In this document: piece by piece, positions 8,744-16,917 of the stretch
Numbering within the stretch: the first letter of the stretch is position 1
Layout: each line of letters opens with the position of its first letter
Origin: Sphingobacteriales bacterium
Lineage (GTDB): Bacteria > Bacteroidota > Bacteroidia > Chitinophagales > Chitinophagaceae
Length of the DNA: 64,000 bases
Direction of reading: 5' to 3'
Assembly: GCA_004144175.1 (NCBI GenBank)
Contig: SEFT01000013.1
Span: 124,001-188,000, forward strand
Position numbers and translations under genes: made by a program
Notes under the pieces: generated by a model
What the model saw: only the letters and a program-made list of their open reading frames with translations
Database searches by the model: none
What the model was told of the DNA's origin: nothing

Positions 8744-9586
8744 TTAAGCCATCACCGCAATCATCCCAAGCGCAACCTTACCTAATTGTTCATCCCCTTC
8801 AATCGTTACGCGCGTAAGTGCTTCCTCAGGTGTAATACCCTTTGAAAAAAGTTTCCACGCAGTGTCAGGATCCAGAGTTAGCCGCGCATTGGGTTGCAGC
8901 CTTGTAGTCTTTCTGAGCACCCAGCCTTCGTCCGTTTTATTGATATGCCATACACCACCAGCGTCCGTTGATACTACCACTTCTACGCTGGTACCCGTTG
9001 GCACATCAATATGTTTGTAAGTATGTGGTAAGGCGCACATAAAGGTGTCTATGAATGGATAGAACAGCTCTGGCGTAATGATACCGGGCTTGCCGATTGC
9101 GTCGCGTATCTGTTGTTGGTGCAACCATTTCTCGGTGTACTCTCGCGCTATATGAAACCAGTTCTTCGATATCTCTTCTCCCGCCCATGCTACCGAAAAC
9201 TGTGCATCCGCCCAGGGATCGAGCTGGTTTATAAACTCGTTGTATTCCTTACCAACGCTTTCCAGCATGGTTATCAGTACACGCGGACTTAGTCTTTTAG
9301 CAGCAGCCGTCCAAACTGCATTCAGCTCATTTAAGTAGGCAACCAGGTCTTGATAAGATTCTATCTTACCGGGCGGTTCCCCCATGTATCCATCACGCAG
9401 TATAGATAAGCCGCGCAGGCTGCCATCCAGCAGATGTGCAGCTACATCTTTTACCACCCATTTGCGGGCAATGGTCTGTTTATGCCATTCCTCTTCCGTC
9501 AGCGAGTTGAGTAGCTCTAAAAGTGCCCTATCCAATACAGGAAAAAGGTGCAATACATTTATGGGTTGTACATGATGAATGAGCAT
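8744..9586 (-). CDS. Maleylpyruvate isomerase (MDMPI)-like, DinB-fold protein
   Basis: A 280-residue protein. The N-terminal part (about 15-180) matches the mycothiol-dependent maleylpyruvate isomerase fold: KWVVKDVAAHLLDGSLRG carries a ligand histidine and EKWLHQQQIRDA gives the E-x3-H pair that completes the metal site. The C-terminal part (about 190-275) resembles the SCP2-like sterol-carrier fold found in these proteins. Actinobacterial relatives use mycothiol; this lineage makes bacillithiol instead, so the thiol used may differ. The substrate is unknown. It lies 13 bp from the stop of the DUF4291 gene and is probably read with it. Confidence 0.8.
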   Translation of the reverse strand: MLIHHVQPINVLHLFPVLDRALLELLNSLTEEEWHKQTIARKWVVKDVAAHLLDGSLRGLSILRDGYMGEPPGKIESYQDLVAYLNELNAVWTAAAKRLSPRVLITMLESVGKEYNEFINQLDPWADAQFSVAWAGEEISKNWFHIAREYTEKWLHQQQIRDAIGKPGIITPELFYPFIDTFMCALPHTYKHIDVPTGTSVEVVVSTDAGGVWHINKTDEGWVLRKTTRLQPNARLTLDPDTAWKLFSKGITPEEALTRVTIEGDEQLGKVALGMIAVMA

Positions 9587-9599
9587 AGTGCGAAAATAA

Positions 9600-10211
9600 T
9601 CAGAGTGATATTGTAGTTGCGTTAAGCTTTGGTAGTATGGTCAGGTCATTTGGCGCGTAGGCGCGTTCGCGCGGCATTTTCAGTGCATGCTCTTTATGGG
9701 CAAGCAGTAATTGCTGCTGCTCTTTTACGAATGGAGTGATGTTCTGTATCTCTATGAGATATTCATTATTATAACGCTGCAGCATGCCTCCCTTCAGCAC
9801 CAGTTTGGCTGCCTTCCGTTCCGATTTGTTGCCATGCAGATCGTAATAGGGTTCCCACTTCAGCTCTATATCACCGCCTGCCGTCTGCTTGCTGCCTGCC
9901 ATCACCGCGGTTTTCAGTATCTCATCAAACCCTTTACGGCTGATGCGTATAGCCAGTACATTTTCCTGATCTTCTTTCTTAGCCCAGCCCGAGTAGTACA
10001 TCATCCAAAGAAAGCTGGGTTTTAGTCTTGTCACCCTATTGAAGTCGTAATCTTCGCCGCCAAATTTTTGATTTTCGACTGCGTACTTTGCTATTGAATC
10101 TTTAAACGCCTGATATACAATGATCGATTCCTTATCGAATTGCGCAATGATGAATTTGCCGGACTGTGGCAAATGGTGTTCGTGCTCTTCGTAACTTTCG
10201 AGTAGGAGCAT
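9600..10211 (-). CDS. DUF4291 domain protein
   Basis: A 203-residue cytoplasmic protein covering the whole DUF4291 domain. Landmarks are IIVYQAFKDSIAKYAVEN, RVTRLKPSFLWMMYYSGW and LAIRISRKGFDEIL. The family is common in bacteria and fungi and has no assigned function. The ATG at 10209-10211 is used because the longer frame would start on a TTG. The downstream MDMPI-like gene starts 13 bp later on the same strand. Confidence 0.88.
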   Translation of the reverse strand: MLLLESYEEHEHHLPQSGKFIIAQFDKESIIVYQAFKDSIAKYAVENQKFGGEDYDFNRVTRLKPSFLWMMYYSGWAKKEDQENVLAIRISRKGFDEILKTAVMAGSKQTAGGDIELKWEPYYDLHGNKSERKAAKLVLKGGMLQRYNNEYLIEIQNITPFVKEQQQLLLAHKEHALKMPRERAYAPNDLTILPKLNATTISL

Positions 10212-10307
10212 AGTGTATGGTAGCTGTTTGCACAATAAGGCCTAAAGACTATGCCAACTTTCACTGGTCTGGCACGGATTTTCCGCTATTAATCAAAACT
10301 ATATACC

Positions 10308-10934
10308 ATGGACGACCAAAAAATACCTGATATCACTCCACAAAACGAGAAAGGCAAGCAGAATGACCTGGAGCACAAGGTATTGGCTGATACTATAGAA
10401 GAAGCAGAGGAACTGTTCCTGGCGGGTAAGGACAGGCTACTTAGCATAAATAACTGGCACGACTATGCCGGCGAACTTAGCGGAGTCTTTGTGCTGACAG
10501 ATAACCATGGTAAAGAATTGCACCGGAAGGCCCACAAAGGCGACTACCTGAAAATAAACCTGCCCGGCCCCGGCGAAAGCGCAGGCGATGGCTACGACTG
10601 GGTACATGTAGAGACTATTCAGTACGATGACTACCCCGATAGCAATAGCGAAACAATAGCTATGACGGTAAGACCCACACAGGCACCGGTCAACAACGAT
10701 AAGAACACAGCACACTTCTTTAGCGACGACGCTACCAGTACCTTCAGCATACAGCGTAAAGGCAAAGAGGTAATAGCAACCTACCATGGCCGCAACGAAG
10801 TGCCTAATACCGGTACAGACAACCTGATAGACAAAGCACGCAATGCGGTGGTAGCGCTGGGCGCGATGATCGGTATATCGGAGTTGCAATGGAAAAGCCT
10901 GATCAAGGGCTTTTTGACCTATGAGGGTAAATAA
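10308..10934 (+). CDS. Hypothetical protein, acidic, cytoplasmic
   Basis: A 208-residue protein without signal peptide or membrane segment and rich in Asp/Asn/Glu. I do not recognise a family. The central part (about 45-160) alternates short hydrophobic strands with polar turns and could be a beta-rich domain; the C-terminal 45 residues (IDKARNAVVALGAMIGISEL and after) look helical and amphipathic. It stands alone between DUF4291 and an MFS gene. The ATG at 10308 has an AT-rich leader as usual here. Confidence 0.7.
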   Translation: MDDQKIPDITPQNEKGKQNDLEHKVLADTIEEAEELFLAGKDRLLSINNWHDYAGELSGVFVLTDNHGKELHRKAHKGDYLKINLPGPGESAGDGYDWVHVETIQYDDYPDSNSETIAMTVRPTQAPVNNDKNTAHFFSDDATSTFSIQRKGKEVIATYHGRNEVPNTGTDNLIDKARNAVVALGAMIGISELQWKSLIKGFLTYEGK

Positions 10935-11022
10935 CCCGCAGAAATTATAAATCCATTACAATTAATGACGCAGGTTAATTTGTTATTTCCCTGAATACAC
11001 GGAAATTTGCGGCCACGCCGAC

Positions 11023-12264
11023 ATGAAGACGAAAGAACGAATAATACTGCTGCTGCTTGCGGCCCTCAACTTTACCCATATCCTCGATTTTATGATCATG
11101 ATGCCATTGGGTAACTTCCTGATGCCGCATTTCAATATCAATACACAGCAGTTCTCATCGGTAGTGGCCGCATATACTTTTAGCGCAGGCATTACGGGAT
11201 TCTTCGCAGCCTTCTTTGCCGATAGCTTCGACCGTAAGAAGATATTGCTCTTCGGCTTTATCGGCTTCCTGATAGGTACGCTTTGCTGTGCGCTCGCACC
11301 TACCTATGGGTTGCTATTTGCGGCGCGTATTGTTGCCGGTGCATTTGGCGGGCTTATTGGCGCACAGGTACTGTCCATCGTTGCCGATTTAGTGCCCTAC
11401 GAACGGCGTGCTAGCGCGATGGCCACTATTATGTCGGCCTTCTCTGTGTCTTCTATTTTTGGCGTACCCTTCAGCTTGTACCTTTCCAGCCATTTTAGCT
11501 GGCATACACCGTTCTATTTCATTGCGGGCTTAGGTGTAGTGCTTATTCCGCTACTTATTCGCTTTATACCTAAGATGGATAAGCATCTAAATGAAGACGG
11601 GCCGAAGATAAGTCCTCTGGAGCTGGTACGCGGCGTGGTCAGCGATCCTAATCAGGTAATGGCGCTGCTGCTTTCGGGCATCATTATGATGGGCCACTTC
11701 CTGATTGTGCCGTTCCTCAATCCTTATCTCGAATTCAACATGGGTTTCAGCAGCAAGACACAGACGCCGCTGATGTACCTTGTGGGCGGATCACTCACGC
11801 TGGTATGCTCGCCCATCATCGGCCGCATCGCCGACCGCACGGGTAAGTTTAAGTTATTCACCATTATGGTGCTGCTGGGTGTATTCCCTATTGCATTTAT
11901 CACCAATATGCCGCACATACCATTCTACTTTGTATTGTGTGTTACCGGTTTTTGGTTCATTGTATCGTCGGGCCGAAGTATTCCCGCACAGGCCATGGTA
12001 AGTAATGTGGTACCGCCGGAGCGTAGGGGAAGTTTTATGAGCTTCAACTCATCTATACAGCAATTATTTGTAGGTAGTTCATCGCTCATAGCTGGCTTTA
12101 TTGTCCATAAAACAGCGGATAATAAAATAGAAAATTACAACCTGACCGGATACCTGAGCATTGTGCTCATCCTATCGAGCATACTGATAGCCTGGAGGCT
12201 GAATAAGACCATGGAGCGCCGGAAAAAGGAATCATTGAAAGAGGTGCAGAAGGAAGCACAATAA
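11023..12264 (+). CDS. MFS transporter, DHA1/AraJ-like
   Basis: A 413-residue inner-membrane protein with about 12 hydrophobic segments. ADSFDRKKILLFG between helices 2 and 3 is the MFS motif A, and RIVAGAFGGLIGAQVLSIVA is the helix 4 motif of drug:proton antiporters. The family exports drugs, sugars or amino acids; the substrate is unknown. The C-terminal tail is strongly charged (ERRKKESLKEVQKEAQ). The stop codon directly abuts the stop of the convergent 69-residue gene, with no gap. Confidence 0.9.
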   Translation: MKTKERIILLLLAALNFTHILDFMIMMPLGNFLMPHFNINTQQFSSVVAAYTFSAGITGFFAAFFADSFDRKKILLFGFIGFLIGTLCCALAPTYGLLFAARIVAGAFGGLIGAQVLSIVADLVPYERRASAMATIMSAFSVSSIFGVPFSLYLSSHFSWHTPFYFIAGLGVVLIPLLIRFIPKMDKHLNEDGPKISPLELVRGVVSDPNQVMALLLSGIIMMGHFLIVPFLNPYLEFNMGFSSKTQTPLMYLVGGSLTLVCSPIIGRIADRTGKFKLFTIMVLLGVFPIAFITNMPHIPFYFVLCVTGFWFIVSSGRSIPAQAMVSNVVPPERRGSFMSFNSSIQQLFVGSSSLIAGFIVHKTADNKIENYNLTGYLSIVLILSSILIAWRLNKTMERRKKESLKEVQKEAQ

Positions 12265-12474
12265 CTACCGGCTAAAGCCTACCGCAGCTTTTTGTTCATT
12301 TTCATACGCCACATACAGCAGGGTTGCTGTCACCACCACAGAACCCGCATCGCCACTTTGCGACTGTGCAAAGCCGTGAATCTTAATAACCCTGTCTTTC
12401 AGGAAAGCGGACATCTGTTCCTGTACCTGCTCGGGTGTACCGCTGAATATTTGCGACTGTATTATGGGAGTCAT
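12265..12474 (-). CDS. Hypothetical 69-residue protein
   Basis: A small soluble protein with no recognised family. It has a predicted amphipathic helix (TPEQVQEQMSAFLKDR) between two beta-like stretches (IIQSQIF and GSVVVTATLLYVAYE). This length and layout resemble small ferredoxin-like or dodecin-like folds, but no residue supports a specific call. It follows the 71-residue gene by 28 bp on the same strand, so the two may be co-expressed. Confidence 0.6.
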   Translation of the reverse strand: MTPIIQSQIFSGTPEQVQEQMSAFLKDRVIKIHGFAQSQSGDAGSVVVTATLLYVAYENEQKAAVGFSR

Positions 12475-12502
12475 TAAGTAAGGTTGCTGGATTGAAACTT
12501 AT

Positions 12503-12718
12503 TTAGTCTCTGATGATCTTCTGCTGATAGAATATGTCGTTGTTATCGTCAGAAAGGCAGAACATATACGCGCCACTGTTGAGCGCCGTAATAGCGATCT
12601 CGTTAGGGCCGGGCTGTAATTCGCAAGTCATTACATTGCTTCCCGTTACCTTATCAGATATTACGGCGTGTAATGGCCCGTTTGTTTTGTTGGTTATATA
12701 AAGCGTATCAGAAGACAT
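12503..12718 (-). CDS. Stand-alone T9SS sorting-domain-like protein, 71 residues
   Basis: The protein looks like a T9SS type A C-terminal domain without a cargo: it runs from a beta strand (TLYITNKTN) through a DxxTG-like turn (SDKVTGSNV) and a NEIAITALNSGAYMF segment to a final strand QQKIIRD. This matches the usual pattern of a G-x-Y/V-[YF] strand followed by a basic C-terminal KxxIK strand, as in the exported protein encoded at 40794-42473. There is no signal peptide, and the first YPNP strand of the domain is missing. Whether it is a decoy, a domain fragment or an unrelated beta protein cannot be told from sequence. Confidence 0.65.
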   Translation of the reverse strand: MSSDTLYITNKTNGPLHAVISDKVTGSNVMTCELQPGPNEIAITALNSGAYMFCLSDDNNDIFYQQKIIRD

Positions 12719-12854
12719 AAAGCGGCAGGAGTTAAATTAGTAATTATTCATCGAACCTGCAAGCGCCATACTGCACAAGTTCCTGCGTTTATAAGTCGAT
12801 AAAAATCATACCGCTAACCTGAGTAAAAGATAAAAATTATCTTGCGCAACAGCT

Positions 12855-13910
12855 ATGATAGAAAGACCGGCAGCAGCATCCATATTTCAGCGTGTAACGA
12901 TCACGTCTATCCGACAAGAAACAGAGGACGTTAAGACATTTACGCTAGCACCTGAAGACGGCACCGAACTTACTTACCAGGCAGGTCAGTTTATAACGTT
13001 TGTGGCCTATCATGCGGGTAAAGAAGAGCGACGCTCTTACTCTTTTTCATCGTCGCCGCTGCTGAACGAAGTTCCTGCTATCACTGTAAAAAGAGTGGAC
13101 AATGGCTTCTTCTCTCGCTACCTGATAGATGAGGCGCAACCGGGCGATCAGCTGGATACCATTGGCGCGTCGGGTTTCTTTACCCTACCCGACGATGTTG
13201 CTAACTACAAACAGCTGTTTTTCTTTGCAGCAGGTGTCGGCATTACGCCCATTATATCTATCATTAAAACTGCGCTCCAGACACATCCGAATATCAATGT
13301 AACACTCGTATACAGCAACAGCAATATAGCCAGCACTGTCTTTTACGCGGAGCTACAGCAACTGGAAGCAAAGTATCTCAGGCTAAAGATCGTCTATCTC
13401 TTTAGCGATGCTAAAAACCTGATGAAGGCCAGGCTGAGCAAATGGATGGTGCCGGAATTGCTGAACAAGGAGCTAATGGCGGGTAAGGAGGAAACCTTAT
13501 TCTACCTGTGCGGGCCTTTCGCGTATATGCGTACGGTGGTGCTATCGCTGGAGGAGTATGGCGTACCGGCGGCGAATATCAGGAAAGAGAACTTCAATAC
13601 CTCACTAGCCGTGCTGAAGCAAGTACCGCCAGATACCGATGCTCACGAAGTAACTATTGAGCTAAACGGTACTAAATACCAGTTTCCTTCGCAATATCCA
13701 TCCACTATTTTACAGTCCGCTAAAGACCGTGGCCTAAATCTGCCCTATAGCTGTAGTACCGGCAGGTGCGGTACCTGCGCAGCGCATTGCACTGCGGGCA
13801 AGGTATGGCATTCGTACAATGAGGTGTTGACCGATGTGGAGCTGGATAGCGGCATTGTACTCACTTGCACGGCCTACCCGATAGGCGGGGATGTGACCAT
13901 ACAATTTTGA
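12855..13910 (+). CDS. Ferredoxin-NAD(P)H reductase with C-terminal 2Fe-2S domain (PaaE/Hcr-like)
   Basis: A 351-residue electron-transfer protein with three modules: an FAD-binding barrel (about 10-105, RRSYSFSSSP contacts FAD), an NAD(P)-binding domain (about 110-245, FFFAAGVGITPIISI and FYLCGPFAYM), and a plant-type ferredoxin domain whose cysteines C300, C305, C308 and C338 (CSTGRCGTC and LTC) bind a 2Fe-2S cluster. Such reductases feed electrons from NAD(P)H to oxygenases, for example the phenylacetyl-CoA epoxidase. No oxygenase gene is adjacent, so its partner is unknown. Confidence 0.9.
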   Translation: MIERPAAASIFQRVTITSIRQETEDVKTFTLAPEDGTELTYQAGQFITFVAYHAGKEERRSYSFSSSPLLNEVPAITVKRVDNGFFSRYLIDEAQPGDQLDTIGASGFFTLPDDVANYKQLFFFAAGVGITPIISIIKTALQTHPNINVTLVYSNSNIASTVFYAELQQLEAKYLRLKIVYLFSDAKNLMKARLSKWMVPELLNKELMAGKEETLFYLCGPFAYMRTVVLSLEEYGVPAANIRKENFNTSLAVLKQVPPDTDAHEVTIELNGTKYQFPSQYPSTILQSAKDRGLNLPYSCSTGRCGTCAAHCTAGKVWHSYNEVLTDVELDSGIVLTCTAYPIGGDVTIQF

Positions 13911-13965
13911 CTGCCGTTTGTGGAATTCCGGCAGGTTGTGCATCTTTAAGTAAAGCCATCTACCT

Positions 13966-14427
13966 ATGCCGATACAGATAAACAAGCCTTGCACCGAACA
14001 ATGGGACGGTATGCAGCCTAAGGCAGACGGCCGCCATTGCGACAAATGCTGTAAGACAGTCATTGACTTTAGTACCTGGGAGACAGCAGACATAGCTGCT
14101 TACCTGAAGCAGCAGGCGGGAAAGGAGACCTGCGGTAGAATGAATACAGAACAGGTATCAGTTAATGCTGTAACTGAAAAGCGTTCATCCATTTATAAGC
14201 TATGGCACGATAGCGTGTCTCTGGCAAATAAAATAGCAGCAATGCTGCTGTTCGCATTAGGTTTTGCTTCAGTCGGCTGTAAACAACCTAAACAAATAGC
14301 AGAATGCAAGGATTCATCCAAGTTGGACATCAATGATAGCTTGAAAACCTATGCATTGGGGCTTATGACACTGGACATACCCGACTCTTCTTACCGTATT
14401 ATAAGTGCCGACAGCACAAATCGCTAA
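13966..14427 (+). CDS. Membrane protein with Bacteroidota Cys-rich N-terminal domain
   Basis: A 153-residue protein. Residues 1-57 carry a motif seen at the start of many Bacteroidota proteins: PCTEQWDGM, then GRHCDKCCKTVIDFS, then a cysteine in ETCGRM. The spaced cysteines could bind a metal ion. A single hydrophobic segment (about 85-106, ending in GFASVGC) follows, and the last 45 residues would be periplasmic. In relatives this N-terminal unit often precedes a TonB-type or carboxypeptidase-regulatory domain; here the C-terminal part is short and unrecognised, so the protein may be a reduced version. It is followed by a strong bidirectional terminator. Confidence 0.75.
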   Translation: MPIQINKPCTEQWDGMQPKADGRHCDKCCKTVIDFSTWETADIAAYLKQQAGKETCGRMNTEQVSVNAVTEKRSSIYKLWHDSVSLANKIAAMLLFALGFASVGCKQPKQIAECKDSSKLDINDSLKTYALGLMTLDIPDSSYRIISADSTNR

Positions 14428-14440
14428 GCGCCCATCAAAA

Positions 14441-14471
14441 AAAATAGCCGCCCTTTGGGGGCGGCTATTTT
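14441..14471. terminator. Bidirectional terminator between the 153-aa gene and fusA
   Basis: A 13-bp stem, 14441-14453 with 14459-14471, loop of 5 nt, with the core AATAGCCGCC and A/T tracts on both sides. It should stop transcription from both convergent genes. Confidence 0.88.
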
Positions 14472-14497
14472 ATAAAAAATCAACTACTAAGGCTCAA

Positions 14498-16639
14498 TTA
14501 AGCGTTTACTTTACCTTTTGTCTTAGCAACTACCTCTTCTTCGATGTTGCGCGGAGCAGGTGAGTAGTGGCTGAACTCCATTACTGAAGTAGCACGGCCT
14601 GAAGACAGTGAACGAAGCTGCGTTACGTAACCGAACATTTCGCTCAGTGGTACTTTAGCTTTGATGATCTGTGCGCCGTGTTTGTTATCCATACCTTCCA
14701 GCATAGCACGACGACGGTTAAGGTCACCTGTTACATCACCCATGTATTGGTCAGGAGTAGTTACCTCTACTTTCATGATCGGCTCCAGTAGTACTGGTTT
14801 TGCCTTACGGCCAGCCTCACGGAAGCCCGATTTAGCGCAAAGCTCGAAAGACATCGCGTCTGAATCGACCTGGTGGAAAGAACCGTCGAATATACGGATC
14901 CTCATATGCTCCAGAGGGAAACCGGCCAGAGGGCCATTACCCATCGAAGATTCGAAACCTTTCTGTATCGCAGGGATAAACTCACGAGGGATAGAACCAC
15001 CGAAGATATCGTTCACGAACTGGAAAGTACCTTTACCTTCTTTCAGGAACTCTTCGTCAGCAGGGCCTATCTCAAACTGGATGTCAGCGAATTTACCGCG
15101 ACCACCCGTTTGTTTCTTGAATACCTCGCGGTGCTCAATCTTCATGCTCAGCGCTTCTTTGTAAGCAACCTGAGGAGCACCCTGGTTGATCTCTACTTTG
15201 AACTCGCGACGCATACGGTCAACGATGATCTCGAGGTGAAGCTCACCCATACCGCTCAGGATTGTCTGCCCGGTATCTTCGTCCGTTTTTACGCGGAGTG
15301 TAGGATCTTCTTCTACCAGCTTAGCGATAGCCATACCCATTTTATCAACGTCGGCCTGTGTTTTAGGCTCAACAGCGATAGAGATTACCGGCTCTGGTAT
15401 GAACATGTTCTCCAGAACGATCGGGTGTTTCTCATCGCAAAGGGTATCACCCGTTTTGATGTCTTTAAAACCAACCGCTGCACCGATATCACCTGCTTCG
15501 ATGAAATCGATCGGGTTTTGTTTGTTAGCGTGCATCTGCATGATACGGCTGATACGCTCGTTCTTACCGGTACGCATGTTCAGTACATACGAACCTGCAT
15601 CGAGGTGGCCAGAGTATGCGCGGAAGAACGCCAGACGGCCTACGAAAGGATCGGTCATGATCTTGAACGCAAGGGCTGCAAATGGTTCTTTTGCATCCGG
15701 CTTACGGAACATGTCCTCACCGTTGTCAGGGTTAGTACCTTTGATAGCTTCGATATCAGCAGGGCTAGGCAGGTAACGGATAACTGCATCCAGGGCTACC
15801 TGTACGCCTTTATTCTTATAAGCCGAACCGCAAAGCATTGGGATAATGCTCAGATCGATAGTAGCTTTACGTACTGCTTCGTGAATTTCTGCTTCAGAGA
15901 TGCTGTTCGGATCTTCGAAGAATTTTTCCATCAGTTGGTCATCGTACTCTGCTACTGCTTCTACAAGCTGTGCACGCCAATGATTCACATCTTCCTTCAT
16001 GTCTTCAGGAATAGGAATTTCTTTATAAGTCATACCCTGTGTAGCATCTTCCCAAATGATTGCTTTCATCGTGATCAGATCGACAACACCTTTGAAGTGG
16101 TCTTCTGCACCGATAGGCAACTGGAGTGGAACTGATTTTGCACCCAGCATGTCGCGCACCTGCTGAACCACCATCAGGAAGTCAGCACCTACACGGTCCA
16201 TTTTATTTACGAAACCGATACGTGGTACACGGTAACGGTTTGCCTGGCGCCATACAGTCTCCGACTGAGGCTCAACGCCGTCAACCGCAGAGAACAAGGC
16301 AACAAGACCATCCAGTACACGCATAGAACGCTCTACCTCTACGGTAAAGTCAACGTGGCCCGGAGTATCGATAATGTTGAATTTGTATTTTTTAGATTCC
16401 GGTAGTGCTTTACCCTGTGTAGTAGGGAACTGCCAGAAGCAGGTAGTAGCCGCAGAAGTGATCGTGATACCACGCTCTTGCTCCTGTGCCATCCAGTCCA
16501 TGGTAGCAGCACCTTCGTGTACCTCACCAATTTTGTGGTTTACACCGGTGTAATAAAGGATACGTTCCGTCGTAGTGGTTTTACCGGCGTCGATGTGCGC
16601 TGCAATACCAAAGTTGCGCTGTAAGCGTAAGTCGGCCAT
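14498..16639 (-). CDS. fusA: Translation elongation factor G
   Basis: A 713-residue GTPase that drives ribosomal translocation. The P-loop [12 protein letters not shown] (about 14-25), G3 DTPGHVDF and G4 NKMD are intact, as are the domain III block [14 protein letters not shown] and the domain IV loop with [16 protein letters not shown]. It is a full-length EF-G1 type protein with all G motifs. It is not beside rpsL, rpsG or rpsJ, the usual str operon neighbours: upstream is the divergent htrA gene, downstream a convergent unknown gene. Confidence 0.96.
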   Translation of the reverse strand: MADLRLQRNFGIAAHIDAGKTTTTERILYYTGVNHKIGEVHEGAATMDWMAQEQERGITITSAATTCFWQFPTTQGKALPESKKYKFNIIDTPGHVDFTVEVERSMRVLDGLVALFSAVDGVEPQSETVWRQANRYRVPRIGFVNKMDRVGADFLMVVQQVRDMLGAKSVPLQLPIGAEDHFKGVVDLITMKAIIWEDATQGMTYKEIPIPEDMKEDVNHWRAQLVEAVAEYDDQLMEKFFEDPNSISEAEIHEAVRKATIDLSIIPMLCGSAYKNKGVQVALDAVIRYLPSPADIEAIKGTNPDNGEDMFRKPDAKEPFAALAFKIMTDPFVGRLAFFRAYSGHLDAGSYVLNMRTGKNERISRIMQMHANKQNPIDFIEAGDIGAAVGFKDIKTGDTLCDEKHPIVLENMFIPEPVISIAVEPKTQADVDKMGMAIAKLVEEDPTLRVKTDEDTGQTILSGMGELHLEIIVDRMRREFKVEINQGAPQVAYKEALSMKIEHREVFKKQTGGRGKFADIQFEIGPADEEFLKEGKGTFQFVNDIFGGSIPREFIPAIQKGFESSMGNGPLAGFPLEHMRIRIFDGSFHQVDSDAMSFELCAKSGFREAGRKAKPVLLEPIMKVEVTTPDQYMGDVTGDLNRRRAMLEGMDNKHGAQIIKAKVPLSEMFGYVTQLRSLSSGRATSVMEFSHYSPAPRNIEEEVVAKTKGKVNA

Positions 16640-16852
16640 TGTTAAGAATTATTAGAGATTAATATTTTGCCAAAATGAGGTGCGAAGGTAGTAAAATTTA
16701 CTCAATTGCTCAATTTATTAATAAGTCAGACTACCGTTAAATATTTATATGCAAATGTCGATCGCCCTGATAAGTAGCACTAATCATACATTATAGAAAC
16801 TGTAAATGGCAGTATATCCTGAGCATTTCTGAAATTCTGACATTTAACACTT

Positions 16853-16879
16853 TTGTAATACGGAGAGGCAATAAATTTG
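16853..16879 (+). promoter_or_regulatory. Promoter of the HtrA gene (TTG - N16 - TAAATTTG)
   Basis: A -33 TTG at 16853-16855 and a -7 box TAAATTTG at 16872-16879, separated by 16 bp, match the Bacteroidota housekeeping promoter pattern. The ATG at 16918 is 38 bp downstream of the -7 box, and GGAG at 16908-16911 gives a modest Shine-Dalgarno signal. Confidence 0.6.
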
Positions 16880-16917
16880 ATGTACATACATCACAACTAA
16901 AATTATTGGAGAAACCT

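Noticed and set aside
14873-16135. 420-residue open frame on the plus strand opposite fusA
   Set aside because: It lies entirely inside the highly conserved fusA gene, has no recognisable domain, and is explained by codon bias of the sense gene.
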